A DNA stretch of 47,963 nucleotides from Corallochytrium limacisporum. Taxonomy: Eukaryota > Opisthokonta. Positions 1-9,124 of the stretch are shown here, piece by piece. A program made the position numbers and the translations under genes. Every line of letters begins with the position of its first letter. Position 1 is the first letter of the stretch. Where the stretch lies: positions 108,842 through 156,804 of the forward strand of contig PDIP01000052.1 of NCBI GenBank assembly GCA_002811645.1, read 5' to 3'. The notes under the pieces were generated by a model that saw only the letters and a list, made by a program, of their open reading frames with translations, was not told the DNA's origin and ran no database searches.

Positions 1-518
1 CCAACCCGCTAGGCCGCCCATCTTCCAACCCCCCCCCCCCCCGGGGGGGCTTGCGTTATGACTGGGTCGGCTTGCAAGCGTCTTCTGGTGGCTTTGTTTA
101 AATCCGCGGCTCCTCATGCTCCTTGGTGGTTGCTTGACGTTTCCTTATGCGTCTGATTCAATCCTCCTCTTCCCCTCCCCCCCCCCCTCCACATCTCCTC
201 CACCAGAGACCAAGAGCTCTTGCCACAGGACTTTCTCTTTGTTCAAAATTTTCACTCTCCAAATTCGGCCAGCTTGGCTACTGCGATGTACCGGTCCTTG
301 TGCTCGGTGCGTGAGTGAATACGAACAATTTTTTCTCGATTCTTCTGTGTTTGATGCGTGTACACGTCGGTGCCTCGTCACCGTGCTGAGACAAGGCAGG
401 AGCCGAGCGCCACTGAGCCACAAAGAGAGACGGAGAGCGCAGAACAAAAAGAAAAGGTGGTCAGCAGACACCCTCCGTTCCTTGCCCACTTCCTTCGCAT
501 GACGGTCCCACAAAGGCC

Positions 519-529
519 ACAGAGAGAGA

Positions 530-586
<57 letters not shown>
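519..586. repeat. (AG)n dinucleotide repeat
   Basis: About 68 bases of almost pure AG, interrupted only by an AC near 541. A second impure AG/GGA purine block lies at about 1239-1337 and a third at about 1478-1510. All have purines on the + strand, the coding strand of the downstream reductase gene. Such tracts can form triplex (H-) DNA; whether they do so here is unknown. Confidence 0.95.
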
Positions 587-591
<5 letters not shown>

Positions 592-610
592 GACCTGAAA
601 CTTTCCTTGC

Positions 611-816
611 TTTTTGATTTTGATTTTGATTTTTCTTGTTTTTTTATTGGGCTCCCGTGCGTTGCCTGCCTGCCTGCCTGCCTGCCTGCTAGCTTTCCTT
701 TTGCCGCGGCAAAATATAAAAAAAGAAAAGGAGGGAGACCGGAGAATGCCCCGAAAAATAAAAAGAAAGAACCCGCCCAGAGCTGCCACGCAGCCAGCCA
801 GCCAGCCAGCCAGCCA
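611..816. repeat. Cluster of short tandem repeats: TTTTGA, TGCC and CAGC units
   Basis: About three TTTTGA units lie at 611-634, six TGCC units at 663-688 and six CAGC units at 790-816. The TGCC and CAGC arrays are not reverse complements of each other, so they do not form a clean hairpin. They sit in non-coding DNA. Confidence 0.9.
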
Positions 817-1015
817 AGGCGGGCAGCACCCCTGGTCCAAAACAAAGGATCAATCAGCGCCGGGTGGGTGCTGGCAGTGCTGCAACTCTGACCTTCTCTC
901 CCGATACGTGTCCTGCCCTTTCGCGTGTGAAGGCGAAGCTCGCAGGTTTTGTCTTGCTCTGTTTCTCTGTCTCTGTGCGTGCGTGGCTCACCGTTACCGT
1001 GCGGTTTCGGGACCT

Positions 1016-1040
1016 CCTGCTGCTGCTGCTGCTGCTGCTC
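1016..1040. repeat. (CTG)8 trinucleotide repeat
   Basis: Eight CTG units in non-coding DNA, flanked by ordinary mixed sequence. No credible open frame spans it. Confidence 0.9.
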
Positions 1041-1255
1041 CCGTCTTGTCCGTGTGTGCTCAGGCACACACGCCCAGGGGGGGGATGGGGGGCCAAACTG
1101 AAATAGCCCGGACCTCCCGATCCTCCTCCTCTCTCTCACACACACAACGCCGGCAGGTGGGCTCGCTCCCGGTTCACGGAACACCCCCACCCAGGCCCCC
1201 CCCCTCCTTCTCTCTCTCTCCTGCAAGAACGCGCGGAGACAAGAGAGAGAGAGAG

Positions 1256-1287
<32 letters not shown>

Positions 1288-1805
1288 AGGAGAGAGAAGG
1301 CGAGAGAGGGAGAGAGAGAGAGGGAGAGGGGGGGGGGACGGGGCAATTTTTCTTTTTCAGGGAAAAAGTTGCGTTCATGCGGCAACAGAGGCGACCGAAA
1401 GGAAGCCAAGTAGTATCACGATGGCAAAAAAAGTTAGTAGCGAAGGACGTACCCCAATGATGGCCCCAAACGTAAAAGGAGGAGGGAGGGAGGGAGAGAG
1501 GGGGGGGGGCAGGCAACTGCGAATAAAGGGGAAAGAGACGGTGTGATTTCCTTGGATGCTATTTCCCACTTTTTTTTTACACTTTCTTTCTTTATCCTTT
1601 TTTTTGGTTCCTCCATTTCCGTCATTTGTTTCTCTCTCTCCCCCCCCTCTTCCTTTTTTTTTTTCCTTTTGGTTGGGGACAGATACGGTCCGCTCCGCTG
1701 ACACCCTCCCCCGTGCGTGTGGCGTGTGTACGTAGGGGGAGACGGTGTTTCCGGCCGAGGTTCCCACTGGGTCCCGCTTTTGTTGGTGCGCCGTCCTTGC
1801 TGGGA

Positions 1806-1955
1806 GTGAGTAAGCATATCGTTACTTGCTTTGCGCTTTCTCGTCGTCATTTGGCATACTGCGGTGTCGATGCTGTCCTGACTGTGTGCATGAAACGGTG
1901 GCGGTGATATGTTCATGTGCTAACCCAAACAAACTTTATATGCTCAATCGGGCAG
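1806..1955 (+). other. Candidate intron in the 5' leader of the P450 reductase gene
   Basis: A GTGAGT donor at 1806-1811 (with an overlapping GTAAGC at 1810) is followed by a CTAAC branch-site match at 1920-1924 and the first following CAG acceptor at 1953-1955, giving about 150 nt with a branch-to-AG distance of about 31 nt. A CTAAC-type branch also occurs in the likely coding intron at 13654-13715. This would be a leader intron with no effect on the protein. It is inferred from motifs only. Confidence 0.4.
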
Positions 1956-2196
1956 GACCACGGGTGAGCGTGGCCGAGAATGCGGTGAGGTATATCAGGG
2001 CACAGGCACTGAGCAACTACTTTGGAACTCGAACGCTGTCATCCACTCGCACCGTCTCCATTAGGAAACTTTGGAGACCCAGATCAAAGACTAGACATTC
2101 AAAGACACCATTAGATCTAGCACCCGGGATAGTTATTCGGGACCAGACCTATTGTTCAGATTGGAGGACAAGTCCAGTTTCCACTAGTAGATAGTT

Positions 2197-2240
2197 TCAC
2201 ACACACACACACACACGCGCGCGCACACACGCACACACAC
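2197..2240. repeat. (CA)n/(CG)n alternating tract ahead of the P450 reductase ATG
   Basis: About 44 bases of alternating purine-pyrimidine: CA repeats, then a short CGCGCG core, then CA repeats. The tract ends about 13 nt before the start codon at 2254. It therefore probably lies in the 5' leader of the mRNA. CA/CG alternation is the classic composition for left-handed Z-DNA. Confidence 0.9.
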
Positions 2241-2253
2241 TCTCTGAGCAATC

Positions 2254-4296
2254 ATGGCTGACGTGGAGGACCAGAAGCCGCTGCTTGATACCATGGACAT
2301 TGTCCTGCTCATTCTTCTGGGCATTGGTGGAGCAGCGTACTACTACTATAGCCAGCCAGCAAAGCCTAAGGTCTCGATCCTGGGCCCCGGCGCCAAGAAG
2401 CTGAATGGAACCAACGGAACGCGGTCTTCCGCCATGTTCGACGATAGCGACTTTGTGGAGCAGATGAAGCGGGACAAGAAGGACATGGTAATCTTCTTCG
2501 GTTCTCAGACCGGGACGGCTGAGGACTTTGCACGCCGTTTGGCCAAGGAGGCCGCTGGTCTTGGATTCAAGTGTCTGGTTGCGGACATCGAAGACTACGA
2601 AATGGAGAACCTTACCAAGTTGGGAGGTGAGCTGGGAGAGGACCACCTGGCTGTTTTCTGCATGGCCACCTATGGTGAGGGCGATCCCACCGACAACTCG
2701 CAGACCTTCTGGGATTGGATGCACGATGAAGCCGACGTCGGCGAGACTGACATGAGCAAGCTCAAGTTTGCTGTCTTCTCCCTGGGAAACAAGACCTACG
2801 AACACTATCAGTCAGTCGGTCGCTACACTGACAAGCGCCTTGAGGAGCTCGGGGCCCAGCGGATGTGCGAACGTGGTGAGGGTGACGATGATGGCAGCAT
2901 CGAGGATGATTTTGTGGCATGGAAGGAGCAGTTTTGGCCAACCATCGCCGAGAAGTACGGTCGTGAGATCAACTTTGACGGTATCGGTGAGGAACGCACC
3001 TACGAGGTGGTGAAGTCCGAGGTGGCTGAGAAGTATGTGTACACCGGAGAGCCTGCTCGCGTCGGATCCTACCGCACCCAACGGGGCCCCTACGATCAGA
3101 AGAATCCATTCCTGGCACCAATGGCAGTCAAGAAAGACCTGTTTACCGTTGGAGGCGAACGCCACTGCTACCACATTGAATTCAATCTCAAGGGATCCGG
3201 TATCAGGTACGCTGCTGGCGATCATCTCGGTGTCTACCCCACCAACGACCTTGAGCTTGTCAAGAAAATTGTTGAGCGCCTGGGTGACGACATTGACACT
3301 GTCATGAAGTTCAAGCCGATTGATCCCGCTGCCGGCGCCAAGGGACCGTTCCCGAACCCTTGCACCTACCGCACAGCTCTCATGCACTACGCTGACATCA
3401 CCACCCCTCTCAAGGGTCATCACTTTAATGAACTCGCGAAGTACTGCACGGTCGAAGAGGAGCAGAATGCAATGAAGGAATTGGGCACCAAAGACGGGAA
3501 GGCTAAACTGGACAAGTTCTTGCAGCACGGTCAGGGTGATCTGCTGGATGTGCTCGAGCGCTTCCCTTCCCTGCAGCCCCCGATTGATCACGTCTTGGAG
3601 ATGCTACCCCGCATGCAGATCCGCTACTACTCAATCTCTTCGTCCCCGAAGGTCGACCCAAACATCGTCGCCATCACTGCCGTTCTGGTGGAGTACAATC
3701 TGCCGTCCGGTCGCAACAAGAAGGGCGTTGCCACCGGCTGGTTCCACAACCTCAATTGCGACGGCCAAGAAGTCAAGGTCCCGTGCTTTGTGCGCAAGAG
3801 CACCTTCCGTTTGCCCGGCAAGAAAAACACTCCCGTCATTATGATTGGACCCGGTACTGGTCTGGCGCCGTTCCGTGGTTTCATTCAGGACCGCGAGGCC
3901 GACGTGAAGACCGCCGGTGGCGATACTTCCGATCTGAACATGGATCTCTACTACGGATGTCGCAAGAGTGCCGAAGATTACCTCTACCGGGACTACCTAG
4001 AAGAAAGTGACAAGAATGGAATTTTGACCAACCTGTACACGGCTTTTAGTCGGGAAGGACCCAAGAAGGTATACGTGCAACATCTGCTGGAGAAGCAGGC
4101 GGCGCGGGTGTGGGAACTCCTGGAGCAGGGAGGTCATGTGTACATTTGTGGTGATGCCTCAAATATGGCCCGTGACGTGCACAACGTGTTGATCAAGGCC
4201 ATCAAGGACGGCGGAAACATGACCGACAACGAAGCCCACGAGTATATCCAGAAGCTGGAGAAGCAGCACCGATACCAAAAGGACGTCTGGAGCTAA
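2254..4296 (+). CDS. NCP1: NADPH-cytochrome P450 reductase
   Basis: This flavoprotein passes electrons from NADPH through FAD and FMN to endoplasmic-reticulum P450s, including sterol 14-demethylase, and to squalene epoxidase. The 680-residue length matches the family. One N-terminal membrane anchor is visible at about residues 14-33 (DIVLLILLGIGGAAYYYY). The flavodoxin domain follows, with the FMN loop GSQTGTAEDFA near residue 83, then ATYGEGDPTDN and LGNKTYEHY. The FAD domain has RYYSISSSP and GVATGW, and the NADPH domain has IGPGTGLAPFRGF, YYGCRKSAEDYLY and VYICGDASNMA. The C-terminus is DVWS, with the penultimate-region Trp that stacks on FAD. The frame is uninterrupted. The ATG at 2254 is the first in-frame one and gives a complete anchor. 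The gene is convergent with the MAK5-like gene 320 bp away. Confidence 0.98.
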   Translation: MADVEDQKPLLDTMDIVLLILLGIGGAAYYYYSQPAKPKVSILGPGAKKLNGTNGTRSSAMFDDSDFVEQMKRDKKDMVIFFGSQTGTAEDFARRLAKEAAGLGFKCLVADIEDYEMENLTKLGGELGEDHLAVFCMATYGEGDPTDNSQTFWDWMHDEADVGETDMSKLKFAVFSLGNKTYEHYQSVGRYTDKRLEELGAQRMCERGEGDDDGSIEDDFVAWKEQFWPTIAEKYGREINFDGIGEERTYEVVKSEVAEKYVYTGEPARVGSYRTQRGPYDQKNPFLAPMAVKKDLFTVGGERHCYHIEFNLKGSGIRYAAGDHLGVYPTNDLELVKKIVERLGDDIDTVMKFKPIDPAAGAKGPFPNPCTYRTALMHYADITTPLKGHHFNELAKYCTVEEEQNAMKELGTKDGKAKLDKFLQHGQGDLLDVLERFPSLQPPIDHVLEMLPRMQIRYYSISSSPKVDPNIVAITAVLVEYNLPSGRNKKGVATGWFHNLNCDGQEVKVPCFVRKSTFRLPGKKNTPVIMIGPGTGLAPFRGFIQDREADVKTAGGDTSDLNMDLYYGCRKSAEDYLYRDYLEESDKNGILTNLYTAFSREGPKKVYVQHLLEKQAARVWELLEQGGHVYICGDASNMARDVHNVLIKAIKDGGNMTDNEAHEYIQKLEKQHRYQKDVWS

Positions 4297-4616
4297 ATTC
4301 AACATAGTGTTTTGGCGGGTGGCCCTTTGCACCCATTCTCACTTCCTTTCATATTTTCACAAAAGCAACAACATCCATCTATATTTCTACATTTCCTTTC
4401 ACAATTCCTAAGAAAGAACCTTCTTCAACATGATGATTCGCAATCGCGCTACCATCACCGAACTCCGTATGGACAGTCAGACAGGCGGACCAGGTTATCA
4501 CTTCCAACTCAATCGTTCGGAATAAAAGTTTGAACACCCATCATACTGAGCATGACATAGCAGCAGTGAATGACACTCTACGAGTTCTTTGCATTCTTGA
4601 CCTTGTCAGGTGTTCT
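4297..4616. other. Convergent spacer between P450 reductase and the MAK5-like gene
   Basis: This 320-bp stretch separates two 3' ends. It is pyrimidine- and A-rich with no credible frame. It holds the likely reductase polyadenylation signal at 4521-4526. I see nothing else in it. Confidence 0.8.
4521..4526 (+). terminator. Likely polyadenylation signal of the P450 reductase gene
   Basis: A canonical AATAAA lies about 225 bases after the stop codon, in the convergent spacer. Confidence 0.55.
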
Positions 4617-7298
4617 TCATCGGCGCCTGCGCCGCTTGCCGGAGTTTCCACGGCCAAAACGTCCGCCTTGGGCAGGATCGCGCCGTTTCAAGCGCTCCCG
4701 GAACACCACGGGACCACCACCCATCGCTGCCGCCGCTGCCGCGGACGCCTGGGGTGGGCCACTGAAGGAGCCGGCTCCCAGAGTTCCCATTGCTGCTGAC
4801 CCAGGCGAGGCCCTCGCAACGGCAGCTCCATCCATGAGTGCCTTTCCACGACCACTCTGCCGCTGCCGCTGCACCTGCTGCCGATCTCCACCTTTGAGTT
4901 TAGCCAGGGCCTGCGCCAGTTGTGCCTCGGCCTGTGCCAGGTTCCTCTTCTCCTCAGGTGACAATTCCTTCGTGACAGAAAGTGCTCCCTCTGTGTCCAG
5001 ATCCTCGGCATCTCCGCCATCTTCGCCCAGAGCATCTACGAGATTCCGTACCATGCGGTCCTGGCGCGCGTTCTTATTCTGTCTGTGCTGCAAGCTGTCC
5101 ACGCGCTGCACGAGCTTCACCACAGGCCTCAGACGCGCCAGTTCGGTGAGGTCTACATCGTGTGGAGGCACGTGGGTGCGTTTAAGTTGCTGAAGCAAGG
5201 CCTTATAGTTTTTTGAATCGTCCGGCGAGACAAGCGCAATGGCCGTGCCCGTTGCGTCTGTGCCACGGGCAGTACGGCCGGAGCGATGAATGTATGTGTC
5301 TGCGGTCCGGGGCAGTTGGTAGTGCACGACGGTGGTGATACCCCGAATATCAATGCCCCTGGCAGCCACATCAGTGGCAAGCATAACACCACGCGGACTG
5401 GTCTTGAAGCGGTCCAGGTTCTTCAGACGTGCTCGCTGCTGCATGCTGCCATGTACGGGGACGACGATTTGGTCGGACACATGTTGCTGCTTGGTCTGTG
5501 CTTTCCCTCTACTAAATTTGCCTGTCTGTAAATGTGTGTCCGGTTTACTAAGCTGGAGCAACCGACAGATGGACTGCAACCTTTGAATGCATGTGATGGA
5601 GTTGGCAAAGACAAGAGTCTTGCCCGGAGCATTCCGCAGAATGTAATACAAATATAGATCCTTCTCATCCTGCATACAAACGATCTTCTCCTCGGTTAGA
5701 CCGGCTGCAGTGGCCTTGGCAGTGGTCAGATCGACATACTTGGGTTTACCTGTGAACCGAATGCGGGTCAGGAGCATAGCCACCGTACCTTTTTCCTCAT
5801 CCATCTTGGCGCCGGGCCTCTTTTTCTTCTTGACTGCGGCAGCTAGTTTCTTTTCTTTTCGCATCTTGGTCAGATCGAGACCCAGAGTTGCGGACAGCAC
5901 GTAGACTTGCTTTCGCGACTTTGCTCCAAAGCCCTTTGCAACGTCGTTATCTGCGGCATTCAGGCCATCTGTCGGTTTCAATTTACCCGTGAAAAAATCT
6001 TCATCATCCGGGATGGCGTCTGGCAGCTCCATGGATAAATCACGGTCCGATCCCAGTGCCATCTGCACAATGAGGTCCAGCTCTTGGTAGTGACCCTCTT
6101 CAATCATGCGATCCGCTTCGTCAATGATCAAAAATTTGAGTCCCGAAAGGTCGTCTAGGTGGACCATTCTTGTGACCATCAGCTCATGAAGACGACCAGG
6201 AGTGCCCACAATGATCTCGGGGCGCTGTTTGAGGAGACGTTCCTGTTTTGGGATGGCCTGCCCACCAACCATGGCGGCCACAGTGACCCGCTCCTTATCA
6301 GGCAGGCGTGAAGTCACAGCCACGAGGTGGTCCCGAACCTGCAGGGCCAGCTCTCTGGTTGGTGCAATGACCAAGCCAACCAATTTTTTCTTTTCTTGGT
6401 TCTCGCTCGCGCTGTCTGCGTCGTCATTGTCGGCAGTGTCACCCTCGTCTTCGCGCTTCTTCTTGACATTTGTCTGTTTTTGCGGCATTGGCTTCGGCAA
6501 CACACCTGCCTCTCGTGCAGAGATTAAATGGTGCAGCAGTGGAATACCAAACGAAAGGGTCTTACCGGAGCCCGTCTCCGCCGCCACAAGAACGTCATTG
6601 CCGATCTGCAAACCATGTGGAATGGCTCGATACTGGACGGGCGTTGGTGAGATATATCCTGCTTTGTTGAGTGCTTGACTTACTGTGGGATGCACCCCTA
6701 AGGTAGCCCAATCTGTGTTAGTGCCATCCTCCATCCCATCCTTGTCATCTTGGCCCTCTGTCCTCCCTTCCTCTGACCCACCGGTAGCGGCCTCCTCATT
6801 GTCCTGTTCTGATACGAGTGCTCCACCATCCTCTACCCTTTCCTCTTCAAAGCTTGGCTCCTTCTTTTTCTTCTTCTGCATTTGTTTCTCCTTTTTCTTG
6901 TTCAATGACTTCATCTCCGCCTCTGCTGCAGCTTCCAGTTCGTCAATATCCGAGGGGAGATCCTCCGGAAGATCGCCGGGATCCCCACCGGGAATTTCTC
7001 CACCGTCTTCCATCCAAATACTTTCAAAGTCTACGATATTACCATCGTCATCAATGGAGTTCATGGGAATGCTGAGCCCACCTTTAGCATCCGTGTCGTA
7101 GTCATCGATCACTTCGAGGCCCATGAATCCTCCCATATCCAGGCTACGGGTCTTTAGGGAAGGTACGTCCATGCGCCGCCAACCCGTCTTGTGGCCGGAG
7201 GATTTCTGTTGGATAGATTCGCTTTCCTTCTTCTTGGTGCCCACTGTCTTACCAGTGGCGCTCTTGGCTGACGCCTTGCCCTTACGTTTCTTTCCCAT
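4617..7298 (-). CDS. MAK5: ATP-dependent RNA helicase, Mak5/DDX24 type
   Basis: A nucleolar DEAD-box RNA helicase for 60S ribosomal subunit assembly. From the ATG at 7298 the protein is 893 residues. The lysine-rich start (MGKKRKGK) suits nucleolar targeting. Residues 40-66 (GWRRMDVPSL then GLEVIDDYD) match the Mak5/DDX24 signature ahead of the acidic linker. Helicase motifs: Q motif near 215-222, AETGSGKT 240-247, PTRELA 313-318, TPGRL 366-370, DEAD 393-396, SAT 469-471, then VPVHGSM, ATDVAARGID and HRSGRTARG. An insertion between motifs I and Ia (about 262-306) and another between DEAD and SAT are typical of this subfamily. The tail is basic and ends RRRRR. The frame stays open upstream to a GTG at 7490, but there is no ATG between, so I chose 7298. 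It is divergent from the SIW14-like gene. Confidence 0.95.
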   Translation of the reverse strand: MGKKRKGKASAKSATGKTVGTKKKESESIQQKSSGHKTGWRRMDVPSLKTRSLDMGGFMGLEVIDDYDTDAKGGLSIPMNSIDDDGNIVDFESIWMEDGGEIPGGDPGDLPEDLPSDIDELEAAAEAEMKSLNKKKEKQMQKKKKKEPSFEEERVEDGGALVSEQDNEEAATGGSEEGRTEGQDDKDGMEDGTNTDWATLGVHPTVSQALNKAGYISPTPVQYRAIPHGLQIGNDVLVAAETGSGKTLSFGIPLLHHLISAREAGVLPKPMPQKQTNVKKKREDEGDTADNDDADSASENQEKKKLVGLVIAPTRELALQVRDHLVAVTSRLPDKERVTVAAMVGGQAIPKQERLLKQRPEIIVGTPGRLHELMVTRMVHLDDLSGLKFLIIDEADRMIEEGHYQELDLIVQMALGSDRDLSMELPDAIPDDEDFFTGKLKPTDGLNAADNDVAKGFGAKSRKQVYVLSATLGLDLTKMRKEKKLAAAVKKKKRPGAKMDEEKGTVAMLLTRIRFTGKPKYVDLTTAKATAAGLTEEKIVCMQDEKDLYLYYILRNAPGKTLVFANSITCIQRLQSICRLLQLSKPDTHLQTGKFSRGKAQTKQQHVSDQIVVPVHGSMQQRARLKNLDRFKTSPRGVMLATDVAARGIDIRGITTVVHYQLPRTADTYIHRSGRTARGTDATGTAIALVSPDDSKNYKALLQQLKRTHVPPHDVDLTELARLRPVVKLVQRVDSLQHRQNKNARQDRMVRNLVDALGEDGGDAEDLDTEGALSVTKELSPEEKRNLAQAEAQLAQALAKLKGGDRQQVQRQRQSGRGKALMDGAAVARASPGSAAMGTLGAGSFSGPPQASAAAAAAMGGGPVVFRERLKRRDPAQGGRFGRGNSGKRRRRR

Positions 7299-8074
7299 GG
7301 CTGTGTTGTGTCTCTCTCGGCCAGTCTCGTGTACACTCAAGTCGTGCCCAGTACCCTTCACATCGCCGCTGTCGTTCGGGTATCCTCTTCCTTTAACCGT
7401 GTCACTGTTGTGTCCACGTGGTACAAAATCCTTAACTGCTCCAAAATACCTGATCTGAGCTAAGAATCGCTGGTTTTTGTTCCGGGACACTTTTGCAAAC
7501 GCTCAAAACAAAGACAGCCCAAAGTCTCGGGTCTCAACCAGGTTCCCCCATCCACTCCACGCGGGTGGCGGGCTTACGAAACTGTCGCACAGACTCACCC
7601 TCTGCCGTCCGACCCGCTCCCACCTGGGTAGAGGGCTGGAGCGCGGGCTTTACACCGGTCTCGTCGTCTGGACGCCTAGCTGCCGGCCCCGGCCCCCCCT
7701 CCCCCTTCTTCTTTCTCCCTTCGCCTGGGGGAGGCCGGGCGGAAGGGGCAATACCAAAAATTTGAAACTGGGGTCGCGATGCAGAGTGACATGTTGACCA
7801 GGCCTTTGAATGATAGACCATGGTATTTTCGAAGGGACAATCAGTTTCAGATGTCAGCATGGTGATGAACAGGGGTGCTTTGTGTTGATAATGCTACGAC
7901 CCGGTATAAGAACACTCCGCAGAGCGCTATCGGGAATCCGGCAGTGAAGAGAGACTCACTCTGACGTGAAGTTTGAATGTAGAGAATTTAATCACTAGCT
8001 CTAGGGCCAGCTTTACCACTTCAAAGCCCTGGCATGAATTAAAGAAAAGAGACAAATACAGTTACAACAGAAAA
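7299..8074. other. Divergent spacer between MAK5-like and SIW14-like genes
   Basis: This 776-bp stretch holds the promoters of two divergent genes. It has a pyrimidine-rich block and a foldback at 7688-7739, where CCCGGCC pairs with GGCCGGG across a T/C-rich loop. The open frames that enter it from either side lack ATG codons, so I read them as untranslated leader. Confidence 0.7.
7688..7739. repeat. C/G foldback element
   Basis: The left arm CCCGGCCCCCC pairs with the right arm GGGGGAGGCCGGG, with 11 of 12 positions matching, around a loop of about 28 bases. It is one of a series of such structures in the spacers of this window. Confidence 0.6.
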
Positions 8075-8884
8075 ATGAACACAACTGTTACGGGCAACGG
8101 AGCAAATGAGGAGCCAAAGGGCGAGGACACAGCGTATGATGACATTGTTGTTCAGTACGCCGCCAGTTCGTCGGACAGCGACAGCGAAGAGTCGGACAGC
8201 GGAGTCAGCAGCACGCGACGAGCATTTGTGCCACCAATAAATTTTGCTATGGTCGCACCGGGTGTGTACCGCAGCGGATTTCCCAACCCTCGGAATCTGT
8301 CGTTCCTGAGAGTCTTGCACCTAAGGACAGTCGTGAACATTGGTACCGACAGCTACTCCGAGAACTTGATGTCCTTCTTTGACGAACGCGGGATCACAGT
8401 GCTAGAGTTCCCATTGAAGGGCAATAAAGAACCGTTCACAGAAATTGATGGTGCCACTATGGCCATGAGCTTGCGCGTTGTCCTCGACCAACGCAACCAT
8501 CCCGTGCTCGTGCACTGCACCAAGGGCAAGCACCGCGTCGGCTGCTTCTGCGGAATCATTCGCAAATTGCAGCGGTGGAGTCTGGTGTCGATCTTCGATG
8601 AGTACCGGCGGCTAGCGGGCCAGAAAACGCGGCTTCTAGATCAGCAATTTATCGAACTCTACGATGTTCCAGACAGCGTCTGGCCGGAAGAGGAAGAGCA
8701 TGCGCCCCAGTGGCTGCTGCGATGGACCTCCGATTCTCTTCTCGATGATGCGGAAAATAACCACTACGGTGCCTCAAAGCCGCGGGAAGGAGTAACACGG
8801 TTCCGGTCTGATGGAAGGAGTCGGCGGGCCACGGTGATTGACCTGGAAGATGAAGAGGGTAATATACCGCTTGTATTTGACTGA
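8075..8884 (+). CDS. SIW14: Siw14/PFA-DSP family phosphatase (inositol-pyrophosphate phosphatase type)
   Basis: An atypical dual-specificity phosphatase of the plant-and-fungal (PFA-DSP) group; yeast Siw14 removes the 5-beta phosphate of inositol pyrophosphates. From the ATG at 8075 the protein is 269 residues. A Ser/Asp/Glu-rich N-terminus is followed by VYRSGFP, the family motif GNKEPF, and the catalytic loop HCTKGKHRVGC, which is CX5R with the basic Lys-Gly-Lys-His typical of the family. Then come IRKLQRWSL, IFDEYRRLA and LDQQFIELYD, which are close to Siw14. The acidic C-terminal tail of about 70 residues is longer than in yeast. The frame continues upstream only to a TTG, so 8075 is the first ATG. 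It is convergent with PCNA, 240 bp away. Confidence 0.93.
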   Translation: MNTTVTGNGANEEPKGEDTAYDDIVVQYAASSSDSDSEESDSGVSSTRRAFVPPINFAMVAPGVYRSGFPNPRNLSFLRVLHLRTVVNIGTDSYSENLMSFFDERGITVLEFPLKGNKEPFTEIDGATMAMSLRVVLDQRNHPVLVHCTKGKHRVGCFCGIIRKLQRWSLVSIFDEYRRLAGQKTRLLDQQFIELYDVPDSVWPEEEEHAPQWLLRWTSDSLLDDAENNHYGASKPREGVTRFRSDGRSRRATVIDLEDEEGNIPLVFD

Positions 8885-9124
8885 GCAGGAAGCATACAAG
8901 CCTAAAGAAGCTTCACAGCGTGGTAAAGAAGATCATTTCAAAGAATCATACCGTGTCTTGCGAATTATGTAACTGTACGTTCACTTTGTTTAGTTTTTGG
9001 GTTGAATGATTTATGGTGAAGTGAAGGAAATGCCCCATGATTGTGCAAACTTACAGCCCTTACCCCGGGAGTTGGTTTGGAATAGTTCCTCCTTGTTCAG
9101 AATGATTGATGCTGTCTAGACACT

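Larger units (their letters stand above)
1..2253. other. Microsatellite-rich spacer and 5' leader of the P450 reductase gene
   Basis: No credible gene is visible in these 2.2 kb. Long open frames here on both strands translate to Ser-Leu, Arg-Glu or Pro runs because they cross simple repeats, so I treat them as spurious. The stretch holds a C14G7 palindrome (29-49), GA tracts, TTTTGA, TGCC, CAGC and CTG repeats, several poly-purine blocks and a CA/CG tract just before the ATG at 2254. The last 450 bases are of ordinary composition and probably include the transcription start and 5' leader of the reductase gene. Confidence 0.75.

Noticed and set aside
29-49. Window-edge C/G palindromes as genuine telomere or chromosome ends
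   Set aside because: They lack telomeric repeats, and the same structure occurs inside the window.
145-840. Long minus-strand open frame across the GA and TGCC repeats, and similar frames at 378-1409, 614-1546 and 1136-1516
   Set aside because: They read Ser-Leu or Arg-Glu runs from simple repeats, in mutually overlapping frames, with no domain.
2197-3591. Antisense open frames within the P450 reductase gene (2197-2805 and 2812-3591)
   Set aside because: These are shadows of a strongly coding sense frame.
7299-7490. N-terminal extension of the MAK5-like helicase to a GTG at 7490
   Set aside because: It has no ATG, and the lysine-rich start at 7298 matches the family.
7973-8074. Upstream extension of the SIW14-like frame to a TTG
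   Set aside because: No ATG before 8075; residues look like leader.
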